From contig PLXB01000262.1 of the NCBI GenBank assembly GCA_003151215.1, forward strand, positions 1 through 5,963: a stretch of 5,963 nt of DNA. The letters are read 5' to 3'. Source of the DNA: Ignavibacteriota bacterium (GTDB lineage Bacteria > Bacteroidota > Kapaibacteriia > Palsa-1295). Positions 1 to 5,963 of the stretch are shown piece after piece; position 1 is the stretch's first letter, and every line of letters begins with the position of its first letter. The notes below the pieces were generated by a model, which ran no database searches, was not told the origin of the DNA, and saw only the letters and a program-made list of their open reading frames with translations. The position numbers and the translations under genes were made by a program.

Positions 1-462
1 AGTCGAAAGTGATACGACACACCACATGCCTACGACAAACCATATTACCTCAAGTAAGATAATTGAGACAGAGCCAATATATCTCCCAATAATATAAAGC
101 CATCTCGGAACAGGCTTTGAAAGAAGAAGATCGATCGTCCCTTTCTCCATCTGTGATGTGATGAAGCCCGTAGTTGCAAATACTCCCACGCATACGGTCA
201 TAAAATATAGCATGACGGAAACGACTGTCCAGAAGATATCCAGGACTGAAACCATAATCATATCTGTCGCAATGTTCGGTTTGCCGCCCTGCATGTTCGT
301 TTGCTGCATTTTTGACATTGCATCCTTTACTGTCGAACTTTGGAACACGAAGAAAGCAATCAGAATGATTAATGTCGAAAAAATAAAGAAGCCGACTATC
401 GTCTTTCGCGCAATTGCTTCGCGATAGGTTTCTTCGATGATTGCAAAAAATTTCTTTAGCAT
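1..462 (-). CDS. ABC-2 type transporter permease, N-terminal part (cut by window edge)
   Basis: My own reverse-strand reading gives an open frame of 154 codons from ATG at 462 to the left edge with no stop, so the C-terminal part is missing. The protein begins MLKKFFAIIEETYREA, a short cytoplasmic amphipathic start typical of ABC-2 permeases. Likely membrane segments are about residues 22-40, 72-101 and 122-150. Between the second and third lies a cytoplasmic motif at residues 106-120 (EKGTIDLLLSKPVPR), a hallmark of the ABC-2 family. A polar, Met/Gln-rich loop (about 42-68) follows the first segment and probably faces outward. The start lies 12 bases after the stop of the ATPase gene, so the two are almost certainly one operon and one exporter in the inner membrane. 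The substrate cannot be told from sequence. No Shine-Dalgarno precedes the ATG; the leader is AT-rich. Confidence 0.85.
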   Translation of the reverse strand, partial: MLKKFFAIIEETYREAIARKTIVGFFIFSTLIILIAFFVFQSSTVKDAMSKMQQTNMQGGKPNIATDMIMVSVLDIFWTVVSVMLYFMTVCVGVFATTGFITSQMEKGTIDLLLSKPVPRWLYIIGRYIGSVSIILLEVIWFVVGMWCVVSLST

Positions 463-474
463 AAAATTATAATA

Positions 475-1407
475 TTAGTTAGCTCTGTGCAAATCGGATG
501 TACCGATAAGTTCGATAAAGAGATCTTCGAGTGAAGAACGTTTCGGAATAAGGGATTCGATCAGTATACCTTGCCTCCGAAGTTTATCGATCGCAGAATT
601 CAACTCCTCGGTACTCATGAATTCTGCATGAATGAGTCCTTCGACTTCGTCCTTATATACGGTGCTCAGAATTACCTTCGCAGGTTCAATCGAAGAACTC
701 TCTACCCGGATCTCGTATTGATTTTTCTTACTTGTCAGCGATTCCACCGATCCCTCAGTAATGACTGTCCCTTGTCGCATGATTGCGACTCGGTCAGAAA
801 TGCGTTCAACTTCCGAAAGCAAATGCGAATTAAGAAAAACGGTTTTACCCTGATCTTTTAAGTGAGTAAGAACGTCACGAATTTCTTTTCTTCCGACTGG
901 ATCGACTCCATCGGTCGGTTCGTCAAGTACGATGAGATCGGGATCATTGATGAGAGCTTGAGCAAGGCCGAGACGTTGCATCATTCCTTTCGAATATTTC
1001 CTGACTTTCATATTCCGCCATTCGGACATTCCAACAAGTCCGAGTGTTTCATCAATGCGTGTCTTTAAGGTAGCATGTTTGACGCCCGAAAGTTTTCCAA
1101 AATGATTGAGAACTTGTTCGCCGGTTAAATGAAGCGGATAGCGGTGATTTTCAGGCAAATAGCCGATCTTCTCCTTTGCCTTGATTGAGCCCAGCGGAAA
1201 GCCGAGGATGTTGCCAATGCCGCCGGTTGGATAAACAATTCCAAGCAGACATTTGATAAATGTTGTCTTGCCGGCGCCATTCGGACCGAGCAGAGAATAG
1301 ATCTCACCTCGCTGAACGGATATGCTAACACCTTGTAAGGCAGGGACGCTTGTCGGACCTGTGCCGAAACGTTTTGCGAGAGAATCGGTTGTAAGTGCGA
1401 ATTCCAT
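475..1407 (-). CDS. ABC transporter ATP-binding protein (CcmA/NatA/NosF-like exporter ATPase)
   Basis: This 310-residue protein is the nucleotide-binding subunit that powers the adjacent ABC-2 permease from the cytoplasmic side. All ATPase motifs are visible: Walker A GPNGAGKTT at 41-49, a Q-loop region IGYLPE at 81-86 with Glu in place of Gln (common in this exporter class), the signature YSKGM at 138-142, Walker B LIVLDEPT ending at 165 with catalytic Glu163, the D-loop GVDP at 167-170 and the switch His195. Residues after about 225 form the C-terminal extension usual for ABC-2 exporter ATPases, ending in a SLEDLFIEL segment. Length is normal for the family. The ATG at 1407 places the N-terminal strand correctly before Walker A. 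The gene is first in its operon and divergent from the SDR gene. NosF- or GldA-like roles are possible, but nothing here fixes the substrate. Confidence 0.95.
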   Translation of the reverse strand: MEFALTTDSLAKRFGTGPTSVPALQGVSISVQRGEIYSLLGPNGAGKTTFIKCLLGIVYPTGGIGNILGFPLGSIKAKEKIGYLPENHRYPLHLTGEQVLNHFGKLSGVKHATLKTRIDETLGLVGMSEWRNMKVRKYSKGMMQRLGLAQALINDPDLIVLDEPTDGVDPVGRKEIRDVLTHLKDQGKTVFLNSHLLSEVERISDRVAIMRQGTVITEGSVESLTSKKNQYEIRVESSSIEPAKVILSTVYKDEVEGLIHAEFMSTEELNSAIDKLRRQGILIESLIPKRSSLEDLFIELIGTSDLHRAN

Positions 1408-1431
1408 TGTTTATCAGTAAAGTTTTGAGTT

Positions 1432-1439
1432 CAAATTTA
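1432..1439 (-). promoter_or_regulatory. Candidate Bacteroidota-type -7 element for the ABC operon
   Basis: On the minus strand this reads TAAATTTG, an exact match to the TAnnTTTG -7 element used by the Bacteroidota primary sigma factor. It lies 24 bases upstream of the ATPase ATG, which would give a short leader. I found no convincing TTG-type -33 element at the usual distance upstream, so this is only a candidate. The 68-base region is the only place for promoters of both divergent genes. Confidence 0.3.
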
Positions 1440-1475
1440 CAAAAGAAATTGGATAAAGATTCAGAAAAAGAATAT

Positions 1476-2237
1476 ATGTCAGAATTAAAGCATAACAATA
1501 AAGTTGCAATTGTTACCGGCGCAGCAATGGGCAATGGCAAAGCTATTGCAGAATTATTTGCTGTCCAAGGTGCACAGGTCATTATTGCAGACCTTGATGA
1601 AGCTAAAGAAACGGTTGCTGCCATAAATAAATTAACCGGCGGAAAGAAGGCTCTAAGTATTCAAACCGATATTACCGATGAATCACAAGTGACCAGACTC
1701 ATTAAAAAAGTAAAGGAGGACTTCGGACGGATAGATATCCTTGTTAATAACGCAGGTTTATATGAAGAAGAACCGTTCGACCTTCTAACCTTTGATAAGT
1801 GGAAGAAGATGCTGGCAGTAAATTTGAATGGATTATTTCTGATGAACAAGGCGGTGATTCCGCTTATGAAGATGAAGAATTTTGGTAGAATCATCAATAT
1901 GTCCAGCAATACGATTTGGCTGGGCACACCCTATCTTGCTCATTATGTTACGACTAAGATGGGAATTATCGGATTTACCCGGGCGCTAGCAAGTGAAATC
2001 GGGCAATTCGGCATAACAGTGAATGCGATTACAGTGGGTTTAACTGCAATTCAACGCCCTCCGGGGTCTCGTTTAATTCAGGGAAGCATTTTGGAACATT
2101 TGCTTCCACCTCAGGCAATTCATCGTTCTGAAACCCCGCAAGATCTCGCAGGCATTGTTTCATTTCTTGCCTCAGAAGAGTCAGCCATCATTACCGGACA
2201 AACGATCAATGTTGATGGAGGAGTTGCCAGACATTAA
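1476..2237 (+). CDS. SDR-family NAD(P)-dependent oxidoreductase (FabG-like fold)
   Basis: This 253-residue protein is a classical short-chain dehydrogenase/reductase, expected to be cytoplasmic and tetrameric and to interconvert an alcohol and a carbonyl. Visible motifs are the Rossmann glycine motif TGAAMGNG at 14-21, Asp39 at the end of the second strand (suggesting NAD(H) over NADP(H)), NNAG at 91-94, Asn116, Ser144, and Tyr157-x3-Lys161, giving a complete Asn-Ser-Tyr-Lys tetrad. The C-terminus carries the family's GQTINVDGG ending. One oddity is that the usual PG motif after the sixth strand reads VG (Val187). I chose ATG at 1476 because it gives the standard spacing to the glycine motif. 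A GTG at 1395 in the same frame would add 27 residues and reach into the divergent ATPase gene. The leader is purine-rich (AGAAAAAGAA) but has no real Shine-Dalgarno. Specific substrate is unknown; a FabG role is not supported by context. Confidence 0.92.
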   Translation: MSELKHNNKVAIVTGAAMGNGKAIAELFAVQGAQVIIADLDEAKETVAAINKLTGGKKALSIQTDITDESQVTRLIKKVKEDFGRIDILVNNAGLYEEEPFDLLTFDKWKKMLAVNLNGLFLMNKAVIPLMKMKNFGRIINMSSNTIWLGTPYLAHYVTTKMGIIGFTRALASEIGQFGITVNAITVGLTAIQRPPGSRLIQGSILEHLLPPQAIHRSETPQDLAGIVSFLASEESAIITGQTINVDGGVARH

Positions 2238-2294
2238 TACGAAAGGGAACAGCATTCCTCCTTCATCCGTTATCCTTCATTCTTCTAAGGAAAT

Positions 2295-2366
2295 GGTGCC
2301 GTAGCCAAGTGGTAAGGCAGAGCTCTGCAAAAGCTCTATTCATCAGTTCGAGTCTGATCGGCACCT
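2295..2366 (+). tRNA. tRNA-Cys (anticodon GCA)
   Basis: A complete cloverleaf folds by hand. The acceptor stem GGTGCCG (2295-2301) pairs with CGGCACC (2359-2365), all seven pairs. The D arm is GCC (2304-2306) with GGC (2316-2318). The anticodon stem GAGCT (2320-2324) pairs with AGCTC (2332-2336) around the loop CTGCAAA, with anticodon GCA at 2327-2329. A five-base variable loop follows, and the T arm ATCAG/CTGAT (2342-2346, 2354-2358) encloses TTCGAGT. The discriminator base at 2366 is T, the identity base of tRNA-Cys. The 3' CCA is not encoded and must be added enzymatically. It lies 57 bases after the SDR gene and 23 before the OmpA-domain gene. Confidence 0.97.
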
Positions 2367-2389
2367 CTTAATGAATTAATATTGTAGAA

Positions 2390-3955
2390 TTGAGAATTAA
2401 GAAACGCTGTCAAATTGTCATCCTTCCAATCTTGTTAATCCTTACCCAGACAATTTTCATTACCGTTTGTTTTGCTCAAAATGGCGGAGAAGAAAAAAAA
2501 ATCCTGCATAAAAAACAGAATCTTGGGAAGTTTATTAATTCCCAATACTCCGAAATTGCTCCGATAATCTCTCCTAATGGCAAACTGCTTTTTTTTACGA
2601 TGGGGATAGGTAACCCATCTAATCTTGGCGAAGAGCATCTTCAGGATTGTTATGTATCCCGATTTCAAAATGGCAGCTGGGGCGTTCCGAAAAATCTCGG
2701 AATCCCGATCAATTCACCTGGCAATGACGCGATTAGTGGAGTTTCACCGGATGGGAAAGTATTATTCATTAAGAATTTTTATTATAATCATGTAAGCGGT
2801 CTTTGTTTTGCAAGCCTCGATTCAGCGGGAAAATGGAAAATAGAACCAATCATTATCGAGAAATTTTCCAACTCGAATCAGTTCACCTCTCAATGTATAT
2901 CAACGAATGGAGAGTATATTATTATTTCTGCTGAAATGCCGGGAGGATATGGAGGTCTAGATCTGTATGTCAGCAAATTGATAGATAGGAAAAAAAATCT
3001 TTACGGGGCGCCGCAAAATCTTGGACCGGTTATTAATACGAAAGAAAATGATTTCGCACCCTTCCTTGCATCCGATGGAAAAACACTTTATTATTCGACA
3101 AGCGGAAAAGGAGGTTTCGGCGATGCCGATGTATTTATTACAAAGCGTCTTGATGATTCATGGGTGAACTGGACTGCTCCGCTAAATATGGGACCGCAGA
3201 TCAATACTTCGGGAATGGATGCATATTACAGCATCCCCGCTTCCGGTGATGTAGCATATTTTTCATCGTCCAACGGAGAAAATCAACTCGATCTTTACAA
3301 AATCGCGCTTTCGGAGGATCAGCGCCCCGCACCTGTTACGCTCTTAAGCGGCAGAGTTACTGATAGAAGTGGCAAGATTCTTAATGCTCAGATCATCTGT
3401 TCGGATATAGTAAATAATCTGGAGGTAGCCCGCTCATCGACATCTGAAGATGCAGAAAATTTCTCGATGGTTCTTCCGGCAGGAGAGCATTACCGCTTCA
3501 CGGTCGAATCGCCGGGTTATTTACCCTACAGCGACGAGATAGATCTTTCTGATCAATCCGGGTTCTCCGAGCCGTTCATCGAGATCGTGCTCGATAGCAT
3601 TGCGATTGGCAGCATCACGACGATAGGCGATATTTTCTTCGATTTTAATAAAGCGACGTTAAAACCTGAATCATATTATTCGCTCAATAAACTTGCCGAA
3701 TACTTAAAAGTAAATTCAAAATGGATCGTTGAGATACAAGGGCATACCGATAGTATCGGAACTGCTGAATTTAATAATAAGCTTTCGCTTGAACGCGCTC
3801 AATCAGTTGTTTCATATCTGAAAGAAAAGGGAATATCCGAATCACGAGTACATGCCGAGGGATTCGGCGCATTAAATCCTGTCGCCGAAAACAATACTGA
3901 AGAAGGCAGGCGAAAAAACCGCCGCGTAGCATTTCGTATCGTAGGTTTGCAGTAA
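2390..3955 (+). CDS. PD40 propeller / OmpA-domain envelope protein (PorE-like architecture)
   Basis: This 521-residue secreted protein is predicted to sit in the periplasm or outer membrane and hold peptidoglycan. A signal peptide occupies about residues 1-29 (basic MRIKKR, then a hydrophobic core), with likely cleavage before Gln30. Cys27 is not in a lipobox, since Val precedes it. Residues 54-294 contain five PD40-type units with SPNGK/SPDGK/ASDGK turns (54-70, 112-129, 163-180, 219-253, 275-294), interleaved with three copies of an NLG/NMG..IN(S/T) phrase. Residues 318-400 look like a carboxypeptidase-regulatory beta-sandwich (LSGRVTDRSGK). Residues 413-519 are an OmpA C-terminal domain with FDFNKATL, GHTD (451-454, Asp454) and LSLERA (Arg469), the Asp and Arg expected to bind peptidoglycan. 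The start is TTG at 2390: an in-frame stop sits at 2372-2374, no ATG or GTG lies between, and TTG gives an intact signal peptide. The domain order is that of the T9SS factor PorE without its TPR region; a generic OmpA/PD40 protein is equally possible. Confidence 0.9.
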   Translation: MRIKKRCQIVILPILLILTQTIFITVCFAQNGGEEKKILHKKQNLGKFINSQYSEIAPIISPNGKLLFFTMGIGNPSNLGEEHLQDCYVSRFQNGSWGVPKNLGIPINSPGNDAISGVSPDGKVLFIKNFYYNHVSGLCFASLDSAGKWKIEPIIIEKFSNSNQFTSQCISTNGEYIIISAEMPGGYGGLDLYVSKLIDRKKNLYGAPQNLGPVINTKENDFAPFLASDGKTLYYSTSGKGGFGDADVFITKRLDDSWVNWTAPLNMGPQINTSGMDAYYSIPASGDVAYFSSSNGENQLDLYKIALSEDQRPAPVTLLSGRVTDRSGKILNAQIICSDIVNNLEVARSSTSEDAENFSMVLPAGEHYRFTVESPGYLPYSDEIDLSDQSGFSEPFIEIVLDSIAIGSITTIGDIFFDFNKATLKPESYYSLNKLAEYLKVNSKWIVEIQGHTDSIGTAEFNNKLSLERAQSVVSYLKEKGISESRVHAEGFGALNPVAENNTEEGRRKNRRVAFRIVGLQ

Positions 3956-3958
3956 AGC

Positions 3959-4031
3959 AGTCTTTAGTCCTTAGTCGTTAGCACTCGTATTCTGCTAAAG
4001 ACTAAAGACTAAAGACTAACGACTAAAGACT
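3959..4031 (+). repeat. Heptanucleotide repeat array with inverted halves
   Basis: The right half (3997-4031) is five tandem heptamers: AAAGACT three times, AACGACT, then AAAGACT. The left half (3959-3979) holds three heptamers of the complementary type: AGTCTTT, AGTCCTT, AGTCGTT. Left arm 3959-3983 and right arm 3993-4017 can pair over 25 positions with two mismatches, around a nine-base loop (3984-3992). Since seven is not a multiple of three, the TAA in each right unit and the TAG in each left unit recur in all reading frames. The array fills nearly the whole gap between the OmpA gene stop and the rimP start. There is no U-run after the stem, so it is not a standard intrinsic terminator. 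Confidence 0.9.
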
Positions 4032-4037
4032 AACCCA

Positions 4038-4535
4038 ATGGAATCCGTACCAAAAAAAAATATAGACCGCCTTTCCGGGATCGCAGCAAAATCTGCCGAA
4101 AGTTTAGGCTTGCAAATTCTTCGGCTTACTGCCAGAGGCACGCCGTCGCGGGCAATAATCGAAGTTACCCTCGACGGACCGAAACTCGTCTCCATCGGAG
4201 ACTGTGAAATAGTGAGCCGAAGTCTTAACGAGGCAATAGAATCGGAATCGCTTGTCGGCGGTAATTTCCGGCTTGATGTTCTTTCACCTGGATTAGATGA
4301 ACCGCTTGTTCATGATTATCAATTCCAACGAACTCTCGGACATCTTGTCGAAATTACATTTGATTCAGGCGAAAAGAAACAAAGTGTGAAAGGTAAGCTG
4401 AATCATTACAATTCCGATGAAATTATGATCACCAAACGCCAGGCGAAAAGATCAGGTAAAACCGAAAGCGGGGAGGAGGTGAAGATCAGAAGAGCGGAAA
4501 TAGTTAGTGCTTATGCAAGACCGGATTTTGGATAG
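4038..4535 (+). CDS. rimP: Ribosome maturation factor RimP
   Basis: This 165-residue protein matches RimP, a cytoplasmic factor that helps assemble the 30S subunit. The N-terminal alpha/beta domain spans about residues 8-90 and ends with the family signature LDVLSPGLDEPL (79-90); the residue after SPGLD is often Arg and is Glu88 here. The C-terminal SH3-like domain covers about 95-160 (GHLVEITF, VKGKLNHYN), with a basic, polar insertion (KRQAKRSGKTESGEE, 133-147). Length is in the normal range. ATG at 4038 is the natural start, but its leader comes straight out of the heptamer array (GACTAACCCA before ATG) and contains no Shine-Dalgarno. The usual downstream neighbours nusA and infB are absent in this window; a T9SS cargo gene follows after 57 bases. 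Confidence 0.93.
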   Translation: MESVPKKNIDRLSGIAAKSAESLGLQILRLTARGTPSRAIIEVTLDGPKLVSIGDCEIVSRSLNEAIESESLVGGNFRLDVLSPGLDEPLVHDYQFQRTLGHLVEITFDSGEKKQSVKGKLNHYNSDEIMITKRQAKRSGKTESGEEVKIRRAEIVSAYARPDFG

Positions 4536-4592
4536 CATTTACAAGGAATTCATCCCAAATTGTTCTCGTTAAATCACTAAACCCAATGCACT

Positions 4593-5819
4593 ATGAAATT
4601 CCTATTTATTGTATCTTTATTCCTTTTTAGCTCAAACCTCTTTGGTCAAACTATTTCTGGATCATGGTCTCCCGCTGATACTACAGGTTTTACACCGGGA
4701 GAAGACTTGACCTGTGTTCTGAATGGAAAAATTTATGTTTTCATTAGTAGTATTGCGAATAATAATTTTGTCGAGGTATTCGATCCAGTTTCCAATTCAT
4801 GGTCAAGAATTTTAAATTCGGGTTACGATAAAAGCTGGGGATGGCGCGTATTTGTGCTTGGCAGTAAAATTTATTTTCTCCGTGACTCTGGAAAAATTTC
4901 AGTCTATGATCCATTGACAAATATACATTCCGAATTAATAACGAAAGGAATATACCCAGCTGATAATCAGTTTGGCAATGGTTCAGAATTGATAAATAAT
5001 AAATTATTTGTTTTCGGTGGCGACAGCTCATTTGTTTTATCATTAGATATTTTTAAGAAAATCGCGGTCTTGGATTTTTCCGATAGCACCTGGAAAGAAA
5101 TAGAGCCTTCAGGATCCATGCTTCCACGATTCTCATCAATATCAGCTGTGGTTAATAACAGAATTTATCTCTTTGGCGGGGATACTTTGGGAAATCAATC
5201 ATATACTAGTGTTTCTTTATTAGATGTCTATGATCCAGTGACCAATGTATGGACGAGAGTCAACCCAAATGGATATTTATCATACCATAATGGTGGTTCC
5301 GCATGTGTCGTTCAAGGAAAAATATACGTTTTAGGCGGTTTTGATGTGACATCAGGGACTACAAACAATTTCGATATTTTTGATCCTGTCTCCAACGCAT
5401 GGATTGTGCCTATAACTTCCGGAACATTCACTCCCCGAGGGGGTCTGTCAGCAGCAGTTGTAAATAATAAAGTTTATGCGTTAGGAGGAGTGCAATGTGA
5501 TGTTATTGGGCCGAAATCAAACTGCGTAATGAATTCAAACGAAGTCTTTCAACCAGTGCTAAAAGTTGAAGAGAAATCTCCAAACCCAAAAATTACTGTT
5601 TCCCCGAATCCCACAACGGGGATAGTCAATCTACTTAACATACCGGATAATATGCGGAGCATAGAGATCTTGAATATTCTTGGCCAAACCTTGATAGAAC
5701 AAAAGCACCCTTCTTCATCAAATTTACCCTTCGATTTATCGAAATTTCCAAAAGGGGTCTATTACATCCGGATTATATACCCTAATTCTATTGCCTTCCA
5801 CAAGATTATTCGGGAGTAG
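4593..5819 (+). CDS. Secreted kelch-repeat protein with T9SS type A C-terminal sorting domain
   Basis: This 408-residue protein is predicted to cross the inner membrane by Sec and the outer membrane by type IX secretion. A signal peptide spans residues 1-18 (MKFLFIVSLFLFSSNLFG), followed by Gln19. Residues about 37-320 hold six kelch units. Each has an inner strand such as GKIYVF (45-50), KLFVFGG (137-143), RIYLFGG (190-196), GKIYVLGG (242-249) or KVYALGG (293-299). The first five have a DPVSNSW-type turn (64-70, 105-110, 161-167, 213-220, 263-270), and the sixth lacks it. Together they suggest a six-bladed beta-propeller. Residues about 334-408 are the sorting domain: VSPNPTTGIVNL, then IEILNILGQTL, then FPKGVYYIRI and a basic AFHKIIRE end; it should be cleaved on secretion. 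The gene is more AT-rich than rimP beside it. Binding partner unknown. It is followed by a strong terminator. Confidence 0.93.
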   Translation: MKFLFIVSLFLFSSNLFGQTISGSWSPADTTGFTPGEDLTCVLNGKIYVFISSIANNNFVEVFDPVSNSWSRILNSGYDKSWGWRVFVLGSKIYFLRDSGKISVYDPLTNIHSELITKGIYPADNQFGNGSELINNKLFVFGGDSSFVLSLDIFKKIAVLDFSDSTWKEIEPSGSMLPRFSSISAVVNNRIYLFGGDTLGNQSYTSVSLLDVYDPVTNVWTRVNPNGYLSYHNGGSACVVQGKIYVLGGFDVTSGTTNNFDIFDPVSNAWIVPITSGTFTPRGGLSAAVVNNKVYALGGVQCDVIGPKSNCVMNSNEVFQPVLKVEEKSPNPKITVSPNPTTGIVNLLNIPDNMRSIEILNILGQTLIEQKHPSSSNLPFDLSKFPKGVYYIRIIYPNSIAFHKIIRE

Positions 5820-5883
5820 CCAATTCCCGTGAATTAAAGAGATTACCTTACTGTTACCAATTAGCTATAATGAAGTTTCAGTG

Positions 5884-5915
5884 ACAGACTTTCACGAAAA
5901 GTCTGTTTTTGTTTG
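5884..5915 (+). terminator. Rho-independent terminator after the kelch/T9SS gene
   Basis: ACAGACTTT (5884-5892) and AAAGTCTGT (5898-5906) form a perfect nine-pair stem with a CACGA loop, followed at once by TTTTGTTTG. It lies 64 bases past the kelch gene stop and is oriented to end plus-strand transcription. There is no T-run on the other strand, so it looks one-directional. It most likely ends the rimP-kelch transcript. Confidence 0.88.
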
Positions 5916-5916
5916 T

Positions 5917-5951
5917 GGCAGGGCACTTGCTGGCTAATGCCTGCGCCTGCC
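5917..5951. repeat. GC-rich imperfect palindrome at the right edge
   Basis: GGCAGG (5917-5922) is complementary to CCTGCC (5946-5951). Inside it, GGC-TAAT-GCC (5932-5941) forms a second small hairpin, and GCCTGC occurs twice in tandem (5939-5950). The stretch is clearly more GC-rich than the sequence before it. It may be the edge of an interspersed palindromic repeat or simply a local hairpin. No gene is visible between the terminator and the window end. Confidence 0.4.
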
Positions 5952-5963
5952 GAAGAGAGTTTT

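Noticed and set aside
158..1068. Plus-strand open frames opposite the ABC transporter genes (158-427, 571-861, 862-1068)
   Set aside because: They run antisense to two well-supported genes, show no recognisable domain, and their composition is explained by the opposite strand's codons.
1425..1457. TTGAGT followed by GATAAA as a promoter for the SDR gene
   Set aside because: The spacing of about 21 bases is too long and the -10 match is poor.
1395..1475. Upstream GTG start for the SDR gene adding 27 residues
   Set aside because: It would overlap the first codons of the divergent ATPase gene, and the extension has no SDR-family counterpart; ATG at 1476 gives standard spacing to the glycine motif.
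2468..2470. Lipoprotein attachment at Cys27 of the OmpA-domain protein
   Set aside because: The residue before Cys is Val, preceded by Ile-Thr, which does not fit a lipobox; a signal peptidase I site before Gln30 fits better.
3959..4031. CRISPR array or intrinsic terminator reading of the heptamer array
   Set aside because: Units are seven bases with no spacers, and no T-run follows the stem, so neither fits.
5822..5835. AATTC-CCGT-GAATT small hairpin just after the kelch gene
   Set aside because: Five AT-rich pairs with no T-run; too weak to call, and a strong terminator follows.
5843..5871. TTACCT-17-TATAAT resembling a sigma70 promoter
   Set aside because: It sits only about 12 bases before an intrinsic terminator, so it would make no useful transcript, and the host probably uses a different promoter consensus.

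Overview
The window reads as a chromosomal segment of a bacterium in the Bacteroidota/Chlorobiota (FCB) group, possibly an Ignavibacteria- or Kapabacteria-like lineage; this finer placement is a guess. The evidence is a secreted protein with a C-terminal domain of the type IX secretion (T9SS) kind, an OmpA-family protein with PD40 propeller repeats, start codons that almost all lack a Shine-Dalgarno sequence, and one match to the Bacteroidota -7 promoter element (TAnnTTTG). GC content is moderate, with AT-rich patches in the two surface-protein genes.

Layout. Positions 1-1407 (minus strand) hold a two-gene ABC exporter operon: an ATPase (475-1407) followed 12 bases later by an ABC-2 type permease whose 3' part runs off the left edge. 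A 68-base divergent intergenic region separates it from a plus-strand SDR oxidoreductase (1476-2237). A tRNA-Cys(GCA) gene lies at 2295-2366. A PD40/OmpA-domain envelope protein follows 23 bases later and appears to start at TTG (2390-3955). Positions 3959-4031 hold a compact heptanucleotide repeat array with an inverted left half, wedged between the OmpA gene and rimP (4038-4535), the ribosome maturation factor. A secreted kelch-propeller protein with a T9SS sorting domain (4593-5819) comes next, closed by a clear intrinsic terminator (5884-5915). A GC-rich imperfect palindrome sits at the right edge.

How the genes relate. The ATPase and permease form one transporter. The PD40/OmpA protein resembles the T9SS component PorE in domain order but lacks its TPR part, and the kelch protein is a predicted T9SS cargo, so both point to a T9SS-bearing cell envelope without forming one operon. 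rimP normally precedes nusA and infB; here its next neighbour is the cargo gene and then a terminator. I see no defence system, CRISPR array, transposase or other clearly novel system. The most unusual structure is the heptamer repeat array directly upstream of rimP.
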